Below, piece after piece: positions 17,166 through 25,036 of a stretch of DNA of 64,000 nt. Numbering within the stretch: position 1 is the stretch's first letter; each line of letters starts with the position of its first letter. The position numbers were made by a program, and so were the translations under genes. The DNA is from an uncultured Lachnospiraceae bacterium (GTDB lineage: Bacteria; Bacillota; Clostridia; Lachnospirales; Lachnospiraceae). Below the pieces are notes generated by a model. It ran no database searches. It saw nothing but the letters and a program-made list of their open reading frames with translations, and was not told where the DNA came from. The DNA is taken from the NCBI GenBank assembly GCA_910585635.1, contig CAJUFE010000017.1, positions 16,588 through 80,587 of the forward strand, read 5' to 3'.

Positions 17166-18407
17166 ATGGCGATCGTGAAACCTTTTTGCGCAGTGCGGCC
17201 GAACCCGGTGGTGGTCTCCCAGGTGGCGGCTCTCCCTTACGATGTGTTCGACCGGAAGGAGGCCTGCCAGGTGGTAAAGGGCAAGCCCCTGTCCTTTTTG
17301 AACATCGACCGGGCGGAGACCCAGTTTCCGGAGGACGTGGACATCTATGCGGACTGTGTGTATGAAAAAGCCAGAGAGCTTTTAGAGACCCGGATGGCAG
17401 ACGGCACCTTTATCCAGGACGAGGGGCCCTGCTATTATGTCTATCAGCTGACCATGGACGGCCGGAGCCAGACCGGGATCGTAGCCTGCAGCTCGGTAGA
17501 TGACTATGTGGCCCAGGTGATCAAGAAGCATGAGAACACCAGGGAGGAGAAGGAGCTGGACCGGATCCGGCATGTGGATACCACCAATGCCCAGACCGGA
17601 CCGATCTTCCTGGCTTACCGGGCTGTGGAGGAGCTGGACCGTCTGGTGGGGCAGGTGTGCGCCGGAAAGCCGATCTACAGCTTTACGGCGCCGGATGATG
17701 TGGAGCATAAGGTCTGGAAGATCGCGGCTCCCGGGCTGGTGGCCCGGATCGGTGAAGCTTTTGAGAAGGTGCCCGCCACCTATATCGCTGACGGGCATCA
17801 TCGGGCGGCATCGGCGGTGAAGGTGTGCTTAAAGCGCCGTGAGGCACATCCGGACTATACAGGGGAGGAGCCCTTCAACTATTTCCTCTCGGTCCTGTTC
17901 CCCGATGAGCAGCTGATGATCATGCCCTATAACCGTGTGGTGCAGGATCTGAACGGTCTGTCCAAGGAGACATTTTTGGACAAGCTGGGCGCTGCTTTTG
18001 TGGTGAAGGAAGTGGGATCGTATCCCTATGAGCCGGACGCGAAGGGGCGGTTCGGCATGTATCTGGATGGGAGATGGTATTTTCTGGAGGCGAAGCCGGA
18101 GGTCCTGAGCCAGGATCCGGTGAAGGGGCTGGATGTGTCCATCCTGCAGGATGCGCTGTTAGGCCCGATCCTGGGGATCGAAGATCCCCGGACCGATGGG
18201 CGGATCGATTTTATCGGCGGGATCCGGGGCTTAAAGGAACTGGAGCGCCGCTGCAGGGAGGATATGACCGTGGCATTTTCCATGTACCCCACCTCGATCC
18301 AGGAGCTTTTGGCTGTGGCGGACGCCGGTCTTTTGATGCCCCCGAAATCCACCTGGTTCGAGCCGAAGCTGAGGAGCGGGATCTTTATCCATAAGCTGGG
18401 CGAGTAA
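17166..18407 (+). CDS. DUF1015 family protein
   Basis: Cytoplasmic protein of a widespread family of unknown function, often found beside serC-serA in Firmicutes, which is the arrangement here; a link to serine metabolism is inference from that position. The 413-aa product starts AIVKPFCAVRPNPVVVSQVAALPYD, followed by KKHENTREEKELDRIRHV and the conserved YIADGHHRAASA motif near residue 213, whose His residues look like a metal or catalytic site. ATG 17166 follows AAGGAGGAAT. Length and motifs match the family throughout, with no sign of damage. Confidence 0.88.
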   Translation: MAIVKPFCAVRPNPVVVSQVAALPYDVFDRKEACQVVKGKPLSFLNIDRAETQFPEDVDIYADCVYEKARELLETRMADGTFIQDEGPCYYVYQLTMDGRSQTGIVACSSVDDYVAQVIKKHENTREEKELDRIRHVDTTNAQTGPIFLAYRAVEELDRLVGQVCAGKPIYSFTAPDDVEHKVWKIAAPGLVARIGEAFEKVPATYIADGHHRAASAVKVCLKRREAHPDYTGEEPFNYFLSVLFPDEQLMIMPYNRVVQDLNGLSKETFLDKLGAAFVVKEVGSYPYEPDAKGRFGMYLDGRWYFLEAKPEVLSQDPVKGLDVSILQDALLGPILGIEDPRTDGRIDFIGGIRGLKELERRCREDMTVAFSMYPTSIQELLAVADAGLLMPPKSTWFEPKLRSGIFIHKLGE

Positions 18408-18420
18408 AGGGCGGCGGACC

Positions 18421-19821
18421 ATGTATACGTATCGATGGGATCAGTGGCTGATGATCTTCTTCTGCTACTGCTTTTTTGGCTGGATATTTGAATCCACTTA
18501 TGTTTCGTTAAAGAGCCGGCATTTTGTGGACCGGGGGTTCCTCCGGCTGCCCATGCTGCCCCTCTATGGCACCGGGGCGGTGATGATGCTGTTCGTGTCC
18601 CTGCCGGTAAAGGATCACCTGGTGGCCGTGTACTTCGCGGGTGTGGTCGCGGCTACGGCGCTGGAGTATGTGACCGGTTGGGGCATGGAAAAGCTGTTCA
18701 AGATGCGCTACTGGGATTACAGCGATAAACGGTTCCAGGTGAAGGGCTACATCTGCTTAAGCTCCTCGATCGCCTGGGGGTTCTTGTCGGTCCTCTTAAC
18801 AGAGGTGCTCCATCAGCCGGTGGAGCGTCTGGTGCTGGGGATGGACGAGACCCTGGAACAGCTGTTGGTGACGGTGGTGGGAGTGGTCTTCGTGGCGGAT
18901 ACGGTGGCGTCCACCAGAGCGGCCCTGGAACTGGGCCAGGCCCTGGAGGCGGTCACCAGGATGAAGGGAGAGCTGGAGGAGCTGCAGGTGCAGCTGGCTC
19001 TTTTGCGCAGCGAGCTGCGCAGCCAGGCTGAACGTCAGCTGGCGGCTGCTCACGAGGAGGCCGTCCTCCGTCTGGCTTCGCTGAAGGATGAGGCTTCCTT
19101 ACGGATGAACGGGCTGAAGGATGACCGTGTAGTGCGCATGGCAGAGGAGACGGTCCGGTATGCGTCCGAGCTGAAGGCAGAGGCGCACCGGCGGCTGGAA
19201 GAGGCCAGAGCGGATGTAAGGGAGCGTCTGGAGGCTGCCCATGAAGAGTTCACAGAGCATGTGGAGGAGCTGCAGGAGAGGACAGCCGCCCGTCTGGAGG
19301 GATGGAAGGAACGAGTGGATGAAAGACGGGAAGAGCTGCGGGAGCAGGCAGGTGAACGGTTTGAAGACCTGTTGGGGAGCGTAGCCGGAGGGCTGAGAGA
19401 ACAACAGCGCGAGGGCGGAAATGGAGAGCCGGGTAAGCCGCACATCTATGACGATGGGGGACTGGACGGCATGAGCGGCCAGGCGGCGGAGCAGAGGCAG
19501 GCGTTGACGGAGCAGAGGCAGGCGCTGACGGAGCAGAGACAAGCCTTGGCGGACCGGATCGCCGTGCTGGCGGACCGGATCGGTGCGGCGGCGGACCAGG
19601 CGGAAGCTCTGCGCGCACGTGACCGTTCCAGACGGGATTCTCTGTCTGGCCTTCGCCGGTTTTATCGGAGAGGCCTCTTGAAGGGGAATCCCACGGCGGT
19701 ATCTATACAGCACCCAGATGCCTTGCAGGAGCTTAAGGAAGAATTGAAAGGATTGAAGGGATTGAAAGGATCGAAGGGATCGAGACAGGAGACAGGACAT
19801 GGGGAAAAAACAGACAGATAG
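18421..19821 (+). CDS. CmpB-type putative ABC-transporter membrane protein with coiled-coil C-terminal extension
   Basis: Residues 1-170 match the putative ABC-transporter type IV family (PF06541, CmpB) in style: an aromatic N-terminus (WDQWLMIFFCYCFFGWIFE), several membrane helices and the motif GWGMEKLFKMRYWDY. The transport role is a database label for the family, not demonstrated. Unusually, about 300 further residues follow, predicted as almost continuous charged coiled coil (Glu, Arg, Ala, Leu). They include three tandem heptads EQRQALT encoded by 21-bp repeats at 19489-19551 and a LKGLKGSKG tail. The start ATG 18421 lies 13 bases after DUF1015. The 3' end overlaps the next gene by 23 bases. 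The extension resembles apolipoprotein-like tails that bind membranes or partners, but its function is unknown. Confidence 0.7.
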   Translation: MYTYRWDQWLMIFFCYCFFGWIFESTYVSLKSRHFVDRGFLRLPMLPLYGTGAVMMLFVSLPVKDHLVAVYFAGVVAATALEYVTGWGMEKLFKMRYWDYSDKRFQVKGYICLSSSIAWGFLSVLLTEVLHQPVERLVLGMDETLEQLLVTVVGVVFVADTVASTRAALELGQALEAVTRMKGELEELQVQLALLRSELRSQAERQLAAAHEEAVLRLASLKDEASLRMNGLKDDRVVRMAEETVRYASELKAEAHRRLEEARADVRERLEAAHEEFTEHVEELQERTAARLEGWKERVDERREELREQAGERFEDLLGSVAGGLREQQREGGNGEPGKPHIYDDGGLDGMSGQAAEQRQALTEQRQALTEQRQALADRIAVLADRIGAAADQAEALRARDRSRRDSLSGLRRFYRRGLLKGNPTAVSIQHPDALQELKEELKGLKGLKGSKGSRQETGHGEKTDR

Positions 19822-20776
19822 ACCACGGCGATGCACATCCTGCGGCGATGAGCTGGTGCAGAAGGATGCCTATACCCTTCAATGTACGTCCTGCGGACGG
19901 GAATATTACCTGTCTGCGGACCGCACCCACAGGGTGTCGATCCATCTTTCTGTGGGCAAGATGATCTTCCTCAGCGCCATGGCGGTGATCGCGGTCACGG
20001 CCTTCGGTGTGTTCGGCTACCAATATTATACGGGGAGGCTGGTGTCCTCCGCCAGCCGCTTTTCCGTGACCTTTCGGGATTTTTTGATGGAGGCCTATGG
20101 AAAGCCGGTGGCGGAGATCGGGCCGGAGGATCTGGAAAAGATACGGTATCTGAAGATCGAGAAGGAGGGGGCCTATCGGTTTTCCTACAGCTTTGCGGAC
20201 CCCTACGACTATCCGGACCTGGATGCCTTTCAGGATATGGTGCGCACGGTGGATGTGAAGGGGAGCAGCGATGACTTTTCCCCTACTAATGTACAGTATT
20301 TCACTGGACTCACCAAGCTGGAGCTGTATGTGGACGCCTGGGAGAATTATGTGCTGCCCGAGGAGAACGGTATCCGCTCCATCTCCTGTACGGACGGTCT
20401 CTCCCGGTATGGCACGCCCCGGTTCTTCGAGGATGTGGACCCGGAGCGGCTGGAGGAAGTAACGATCCTGGAGGCTGATCAGCTGACGGACTTTTCCTTC
20501 ATGGAGGATCTGCGTAAGGTCCGGCGGTTGACTTTGAGCGGTGCTGTGCTGAAGGATGTGGACATGTTCCAGGGCTTTGACCGGCTGGAGGAGCTGACCC
20601 TGAAAGGTGTCTCCATGGAGGAGGAAGAGACGTACAAGCTGATCCGGGAGCTTTTAGAGCTGCCGTCCATGCGGGCCTTCTCCATCGAAGGGAAGACCGG
20701 ATGGTATGTGACCGATGGAGAGTGGGAGGAGCTGGAGCAGGAGTATGGGGGGCGGGTCACGCTGCAAAGAGAGTGA
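19799..20776 (+). CDS. Zinc-ribbon, single-TM, LRR-like protein (paralogue 1)
   Basis: Not a named family that I recognise. The 325-aa protein starts with a zinc ribbon (CTSCGDELVQKDAYTLQCTS, with a second CxxC), then a basic spacer and one membrane helix at about residues 53-76 (MIFLSAMAVIAVTAFGVFGY). The outer part of about 245 residues ends in irregular leucine-rich repeat-like strands (for example LEEVTILEADQLTDFSFMED, VRRLTLSGAVLKDV). Topology would put the zinc ribbon inside and the repeats outside. ATG 19799 follows ACAGGAGA and overlaps the end of the CmpB-type gene, implying coupled translation. The next gene has the same architecture and a longer repeat region. Confidence 0.65.
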   Translation: MGKKQTDRPRRCTSCGDELVQKDAYTLQCTSCGREYYLSADRTHRVSIHLSVGKMIFLSAMAVIAVTAFGVFGYQYYTGRLVSSASRFSVTFRDFLMEAYGKPVAEIGPEDLEKIRYLKIEKEGAYRFSYSFADPYDYPDLDAFQDMVRTVDVKGSSDDFSPTNVQYFTGLTKLELYVDAWENYVLPEENGIRSISCTDGLSRYGTPRFFEDVDPERLEEVTILEADQLTDFSFMEDLRKVRRLTLSGAVLKDVDMFQGFDRLEELTLKGVSMEEEETYKLIRELLELPSMRAFSIEGKTGWYVTDGEWEELEQEYGGRVTLQRE

Positions 20777-20806
20777 GACGGACAGCGATATCAAGGATCT
20801 TCCAGG

Positions 20807-21024
20807 GGGTCCGCTGCGGGCGGGGCCTGTCACAACGTCACTTACGCTTAGCTCCGAGAAAACAAACGCGGACGCTAAGAGCTTTTTGTGGAAGATACTC
20901 TCCACTACGTTTCGAGTATCCGCCTTCACACTAGGCTCGATAAGACCTCGCCAAGTGTTCAATGCGAAGCGCCGACGTTCTTCTAGGGGTTCCTTTTGTG
21001 ACAGGCCCCACCCTCCGCTACTTT
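20807..21024 (-). repeat. Interspersed hairpin element, copy 2 (inverted, with extra stem)
   Basis: Fills most of the 348-base gap between the two LRR-like genes, in the opposite orientation to the other copies. The terminal stem GGGGCCTGTCACAA (20822-20835) pairs perfectly over 14 bp with TTGTGACAGGCCCC (20996-21009). Relative to copy 1 it carries about 60 additional bases with their own hairpin GATACTC/GAGTATC (20894-20900 with 20914-20920). Confidence 0.85.
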
Positions 21025-21124
21025 GGTTGGCTGCTTTTTGACATGCTGTATCGTCTGTAACGGACAGCTACCTGGCGTGAGCATAAAGGGTACGAAAGAT
21101 GTGTGAAAGGATGTAGCAGATATT

Positions 21125-22936
21125 ATGAAGAAGGTAGAGGATGACTCCTATACGATCCACACCGGGGGGCCTAAGGATAAGGCGCAGCTGGTGGATCTGG
21201 AGTGCAGGAATTGTGGCGGGACTTTGGAGCTGGTAGACCGGACCCATGCGGTCTGTCCCTATTGCGGTCAGAAATATCTGATCGATGAGGCCAGGGGGAC
21301 GGTGGTGGAGATCCATGTGGACTACGGCGACAATGCAGAGGTGAAGAGCACCCTGGCGGAGACGAAGAGGATCTTGTTCATCTTCCTGGGGGTGGTGGTC
21401 CTGATCACCCTGGTGATCTTCGGTTTTAACATCGCGGCCAGGAAGTCGGTGTTCTCTTCCTCCGATACGGATATCCCGGTGGATGAGCACGGGGAGCTGC
21501 TGGCGATCTTCTGCAAGGATGTGTTCGGGAAGGAGATCAAGGACATCACGCCGGAGGAATTTGCCAGCATCCGCTATATCAAATGCGGCTATGTCCGGCA
21601 GGGCGGGGAGTCCTTCAACGCGATCTGGTACAGCTATACGGACTATCAGGACTGTGCCAGCGAGGAGGCGTTCCAGGATACGGTGCAGCGGTGGTATTAC
21701 CGCACGAAGCAGGTGAGCTGGCCCTCGGATTATACCAAGTTCACCGGCCTGACCCGGATCGATACCACGGATGCGGTGTGGCTCTCCCTGCTGCATTTCT
21801 CGCCGGACTGTAAGATCAGCTATGTGGAGACGGATAATAACATCGATACGGTGAACGATATCCTGATCCCGGAGTACATCAAAGTGCTGCACATCGGGAT
21901 CATGGGCCATTCCCTGGAGGGGATCGGGGCCTACACGGCCTTGGAGGAGCTGTCGATCGATACCAACCAGCTCAACCAGGAGATGGATCTGACCGGGATC
22001 GAGGCCTGCCAGTCTTTAAAGCGCCTGCATCTGCGCTGTGCGGATACCTACAAGGGCTTAGAAAAGCTGGGGGAGCTGTCCCAGTTAGAGTCCCTCTACA
22101 TCGACCATGTGCGCTTGGCGGACTGCGGTTTTTTGAAAAAGCTGTCCGGTCTGAAGGAGCTGTCGATCTATACGGGGGAGGAACCGGATCTGTCCCCCCT
22201 CCTCAGCCTGTCCGGCTTAGAACGGCTGGCGTTTTTGGACAGTGAGTATATCTCCCAGGAGGGGATCCAGGTCTTGGCTTCTCTGGAGGGACTTAAGGAG
22301 CTGAAGATCGCGGTCAACGACGTGGGCTGTATCGAGGCGGTGGCCGGTTTAACGAACTTACGGGCACTGGACCTCCATATGGCCCTCCATGAGTACGCGG
22401 ACTATAAGCAGGTGCCGGTGGATGTCTCCCCCCTGGCCGCCCTGGAGCACTTGGAGAGGATCCAGATGGATAATTTCTACATGGGGGGATTTACAGGGCT
22501 GGAGCCGATCTTAGGTCTGCCCTCCTTAAAGGCCTTCTGGCTGGGCCGGGGCGTGGCCAGCGAGGCAGAGCCGCTGCTCAACGTGGAGGCCCTGGCTGAG
22601 AACCCCGCGATCGAGGAGCTGCGCTTCCAGCACTGCTATCCCAAGGATGCCGCCACCGGGGAGATGCTGGACTTTGGCTTTCTCACCCGTTATCCTAATG
22701 TGAAGGCTCTTTATCTGGATGACTGCGACCTGACGGATACCTCCTTTTTGGGGGAGCTGGGGAACCTCAGGATCTTGAGCCTGCAGGAAAATGAGATCGG
22801 GAGCGAAGATCTTAAGGTGCTGTCGTCTTTAAAGAAGCTGGAGATGGTCTGCGTGGAGGAGAGCCTGGCAGAGGGGCTTGAGCTGGGGGAGGATGTGGAG
22901 GTGTATACGGATCCTTACTATCTGCTGGACCGGTAG
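21125..22936 (+). CDS. Zinc-ribbon, single-TM, LRR protein (paralogue 2)
   Basis: A 603-aa protein with the same plan as the preceding gene: N-terminal zinc ribbon (LECRNCGGTLELVDRTHAVC followed by PYCG), a membrane helix at about residues 80-103 (RILFIFLGVVVLITLVIFGF), then an outer region. Both paralogues share the pattern of a conserved block (AIFCKDVFGKEIKDITPEEF here, MEAYGKPVAEIGPEDLEKI in the other). Here the outer part contains about ten leucine-rich repeats (LEELSIDTNQL, LKRLHLRCADTY, LESLYIDHVRLAD, LRILSLQENEIGS and others). Such repeats bind proteins; no ligand can be named. ATG 21125 has no strong ribosome site (GTAGCAGATATT). A hairpin element separates it from its paralogue. Confidence 0.7.
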   Translation: MKKVEDDSYTIHTGGPKDKAQLVDLECRNCGGTLELVDRTHAVCPYCGQKYLIDEARGTVVEIHVDYGDNAEVKSTLAETKRILFIFLGVVVLITLVIFGFNIAARKSVFSSSDTDIPVDEHGELLAIFCKDVFGKEIKDITPEEFASIRYIKCGYVRQGGESFNAIWYSYTDYQDCASEEAFQDTVQRWYYRTKQVSWPSDYTKFTGLTRIDTTDAVWLSLLHFSPDCKISYVETDNNIDTVNDILIPEYIKVLHIGIMGHSLEGIGAYTALEELSIDTNQLNQEMDLTGIEACQSLKRLHLRCADTYKGLEKLGELSQLESLYIDHVRLADCGFLKKLSGLKELSIYTGEEPDLSPLLSLSGLERLAFLDSEYISQEGIQVLASLEGLKELKIAVNDVGCIEAVAGLTNLRALDLHMALHEYADYKQVPVDVSPLAALEHLERIQMDNFYMGGFTGLEPILGLPSLKAFWLGRGVASEAEPLLNVEALAENPAIEELRFQHCYPKDAATGEMLDFGFLTRYPNVKALYLDDCDLTDTSFLGELGNLRILSLQENEIGSEDLKVLSSLKKLEMVCVEESLAEGLELGEDVEVYTDPYYLLDR

Positions 22937-22954
22937 AGGGGGAAGATCTTTCTT

Positions 22955-22980
22955 GCCCGGAGGTCATGTCCGGGCTAATC
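22955..22980. terminator. Likely bidirectional terminator hairpin between convergent genes
   Basis: GCCCGGA (22955-22961) pairs with TCCGGGC (22969-22975) and is followed on + by TAATCTTGTTT. It lies between the LRR gene (+) and the convergent membrane gene (-), overlapping the latter's stop codon. A hairpin with the same GCCCGGAC stem recurs at 23709-23733. Confidence 0.5.
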
Positions 22981-23602
22981 TTGTTTCCAGGCGGCGGCAG
23001 AGCAGGGAGAGGGAGAGGACGAAGAAGATCTCCAGGGCGCTGCTGATGATCCCTGCGGCCAGGAAGAGGAGGATACAGCCGGAGAGGATGGAGGAGAGGC
23101 CCACCGGGTAGAGGAAGAACTGGTCAGGCTGCCTGCGGTAGAGGCGGAAGACCAGCAGGGCCACAAAGAGGGCCAGGCAGACCGCGGATAGGAAAGCGAA
23201 AAGGACGTGGAGGAGGGAGCGAAAAGGGAACTGCTCCGGCAGGTAGGGCATGGTCAGGGCGCAGGTGAGGAGCAGCAGGGACAGGGGGATGAAAAAGACC
23301 CCTCTTGGCGGGGCAGGCAGGTGTCCGGCGATCCTTGTCAGGAGGATGAAGAAGTAGATCCCCACAAAAAGGCCCCAGAAGACGAAGGCGTTCTGGCGCC
23401 GGCTGTCATTTCCCAGGACTGAGAGATTGGTGGTGAGCCAGTTGGTCCCCCGCAGGAACAGAAGACTGAAGACCGGGAGGAAGAGGTAGGCGGTCAGGTC
23501 CAGGAAGGAGCTGGCCGCCTTGCGGCGTCTTTGGTGTTGTGGTGGTCTGTAGCCCTTGTGTGGATCGGGGGAAGGGCTGGTGAGGGTGTCCATGATATCC
23601 AT
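22964..23602 (-). CDS. Six-TM membrane protein of unknown function
   Basis: A 212-aa polytopic protein with a Pro/Arg-rich cytoplasmic start, about six membrane segments and the conserved-looking loop RGTNWLTTNLSVLGNDSRRQ after the first. That loop is reminiscent of the DUF998-like group, but I would not assign it firmly. It is on the opposite strand from its left neighbours. Start at ATG 23602, with a modest AAGGAAA upstream on the minus strand; an internal ATG three codons later is also possible. Base composition matches the host genome, so it belongs to the chromosomal background and not to the AT-rich island that begins about 400 bases further on. Confidence 0.6.
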   Translation of the reverse strand: MDIMDTLTSPSPDPHKGYRPPQHQRRRKAASSFLDLTAYLFLPVFSLLFLRGTNWLTTNLSVLGNDSRRQNAFVFWGLFVGIYFFILLTRIAGHLPAPPRGVFFIPLSLLLLTCALTMPYLPEQFPFRSLLHVLFAFLSAVCLALFVALLVFRLYRRQPDQFFLYPVGLSSILSGCILLFLAAGIISSALEIFFVLSLSLLCRRLETRLART

Positions 23603-23620
23603 TACTTGCGGTTTCCTTGT

Positions 23621-23682
23621 TCTGCGTTCTTGGCCAGGAGTCCTGCGTTCTTGACCAGGAGTCCTGCGTTTTTGTCCAGGAG
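23621..23682. repeat. Three 21-bp tandem repeats
   Basis: TCCTGCGTTCTTGACCAGGAG occurs at 23641-23661, with variants at 23621-23640 (one base shorter) and 23662-23682. No gene is evident here. It lies just upstream of the minus-strand membrane gene and so within its promoter region. Confidence 0.75.
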
Positions 23683-23708
23683 TCCTTGTGCTGGTGTTCT
23701 TCGTTCTT

Positions 23709-23742
23709 GCCCGGACGGTCTTGCTGTCCGGGCCTCTTTTTT
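23709..23742 (+). terminator. Rho-independent terminator-like hairpin
   Basis: GCCCGGAC (23709-23716) pairs with GTCCGGGC (23726-23733), then CTCTTTTTTATT. No intact + gene ends just before it. It may be left over from a lost gene or may insulate the following island. Confidence 0.6.
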
Positions 23743-23797
23743 ATTATCTGGAGATCGGGGCGGGATATCCGGGAAAGATCTGGAAAGGGATGGGCGG

Positions 23798-23947
23798 TCA
23801 GATCTGATACTGATCGGTCTTATGGTATCGGCTTTCCGAGGTCATACAGCTCATCCGGACAGATATCCTAATTTCTCCGTTATTGAATAGGACTTGTATC
23901 TGATAGGCGTAAATGGCCTTTACTTGGACTACAGTTGGTCTTAACAT
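23798..23947 (-). pseudogene. Truncated DUF2442-like protein at the island edge
   Basis: Starting at the ATG at 23947 on the minus strand, with AAAGGAGA nine bases upstream, the product begins MLRPTVVQVKAIYAYQIQV and continues LFNNGEIRI. This matches the usual start of DUF2442 proteins (MLRPTVxxVKxxxxYxLxVxFxNGExRIFD). After GEIRI the similarity is lost and a stop follows after about 50 residues, about half the normal length. A short in-frame-like stretch (ELYDLGKPIP) appears in another frame, consistent with a frameshift. I read it as a decayed remnant next to the acquired two-gene island; a genuine short protein is less likely. Confidence 0.5.
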
Positions 23948-24088
23948 GACGGAACATCTCCTTTGATCGAGAGCTGTTACTATACTTATCATACACAACC
24001 ATGTGATTTTTTTGAAGGATTTTTAACCTTTTTCAAATGCCATGAAGTGTCACAATGACTATTTTTTCTAAAAATTGCCATATTTTTA

Positions 24089-24117
24089 TTGCTTTGTATC
24101 AAGTAGCGTGCTATAAT
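24089..24117 (+). promoter_or_regulatory. Promoter of the methylase-ATPase island
   Basis: TTGCTT (24089-24094), 17 bases, TATAAT (24112-24117), in an AT-rich stretch (about 23980-24150) with many T-runs. Transcription from about 24124 places the first usable start of the methylase at ATG 24152 and excludes the TTG at 24122. Confidence 0.65.
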
Positions 24118-24151
24118 CATTTTGAAATACTATACAGAAAGGGGGAGAAAG

Positions 24152-25027
24152 ATGTCTAATCCGTCACCGTTGCGTTATCCTGGTGGTAAAAATCGTCTGG
24201 CAGGCTTCATTAGTTTGGTCATCCGGAATTTAAACCTGCCAAATTGTACATATGTCGAGCCGTTTGCAGGCGGTGCTGGAGTGGCACTCTCTTTGCTTCT
24301 GGGTGGTACGGTTGATAATATTGTTATTAATGACTATGATAAGGCAATATATTCTTTTTGGCGTGCTGTGAAACAAGAACCTGATGCTCTTATAAGACGG
24401 ATAGAAGATACGCCAGTAACAATTGAAGAATGGTACAAACAAAAGCAAATATATACGACGGCGACTTCATATTCTTTGGACCTAGCTTTTGCCACCTTAT
24501 TTTTAAACCGTACGAACCGTTCTGGTATTTTAACCGCTGGGCCAATTGGTGGGTATGCGCAATCTGGTGATTGGAAGATCGATGTTCGGTTTGACAAGGA
24601 TGTTCTTATTGAAAAGATCATAACAATCTCTAGATATAGGAAATACATTTCCGTCTATAATAAAGATATTATCAGCCTATTGAGAAAATATGCTCCTGGA
24701 TTTGGAGGTAATGTGTTCTTTTACTTTGACCCACCATATTATAACAAAGGTCAAAAATTATACAAAAATTTTTTTGATCATCAAGATCATCAGCGGATCC
24801 GTGATGTGATCGTCCATGAGATCAATGTACCGTGGATCATAACATACGACGATGTAGAGAAGATCGCTGAGCTATATGCTGGATTCGAGATGCGGAGATT
24901 TGATCTGACATATAGTGCGGCAAATAAAGGGACGGCTTCTGAATTGATGATCTTTTCTGATATATATAGTTGTCCTACACAAAAGCAGTTAACGGACAAT
25001 AAGATCACGATCAATCTCAGAGCATAG
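24152..25027 (+). CDS. D12-class DNA N6-adenine methyltransferase (Dam-like)
   Basis: Transfers a methyl group from S-adenosylmethionine to adenine N6 in DNA, probably within a short recognition site (GATC for classical Dam; specificity here unknown). ATG 24152 follows GGGGGAG and gives 291 aa. Motifs are in the alpha-group order: SPLRYPGGKNRLAGF at residues 5-19, the SAM-binding YVEPFAGGAGVALSLLLGG near 35, and the catalytic FYFDPPYYNKGQ with Asp193. The gene is clearly more AT-rich than its surroundings, has its own promoter, and is followed after 9 bases by an ATPase/TOPRIM-like gene. It is therefore more likely part of a mobile defence or modification cassette than a housekeeping mismatch-repair Dam. 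Confidence 0.88.
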   Translation: MSNPSPLRYPGGKNRLAGFISLVIRNLNLPNCTYVEPFAGGAGVALSLLLGGTVDNIVINDYDKAIYSFWRAVKQEPDALIRRIEDTPVTIEEWYKQKQIYTTATSYSLDLAFATLFLNRTNRSGILTAGPIGGYAQSGDWKIDVRFDKDVLIEKIITISRYRKYISVYNKDIISLLRKYAPGFGGNVFFYFDPPYYNKGQKLYKNFFDHQDHQRIRDVIVHEINVPWIITYDDVEKIAELYAGFEMRRFDLTYSAANKGTASELMIFSDIYSCPTQKQLTDNKITINLRA

Positions 25028-25036
25028 AGGTGGGCT

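Noticed and set aside
23621..23682. Short tandem repeat considered as a CRISPR array
   Set aside because: Units of 21 bp follow one another without spacers and there are no cas genes.
24122..24151. TTG start for the adenine methylase
   Set aside because: It lies at the predicted transcription start, only a few bases after the -10 box, and has no ribosome site; ATG 24152 has one.
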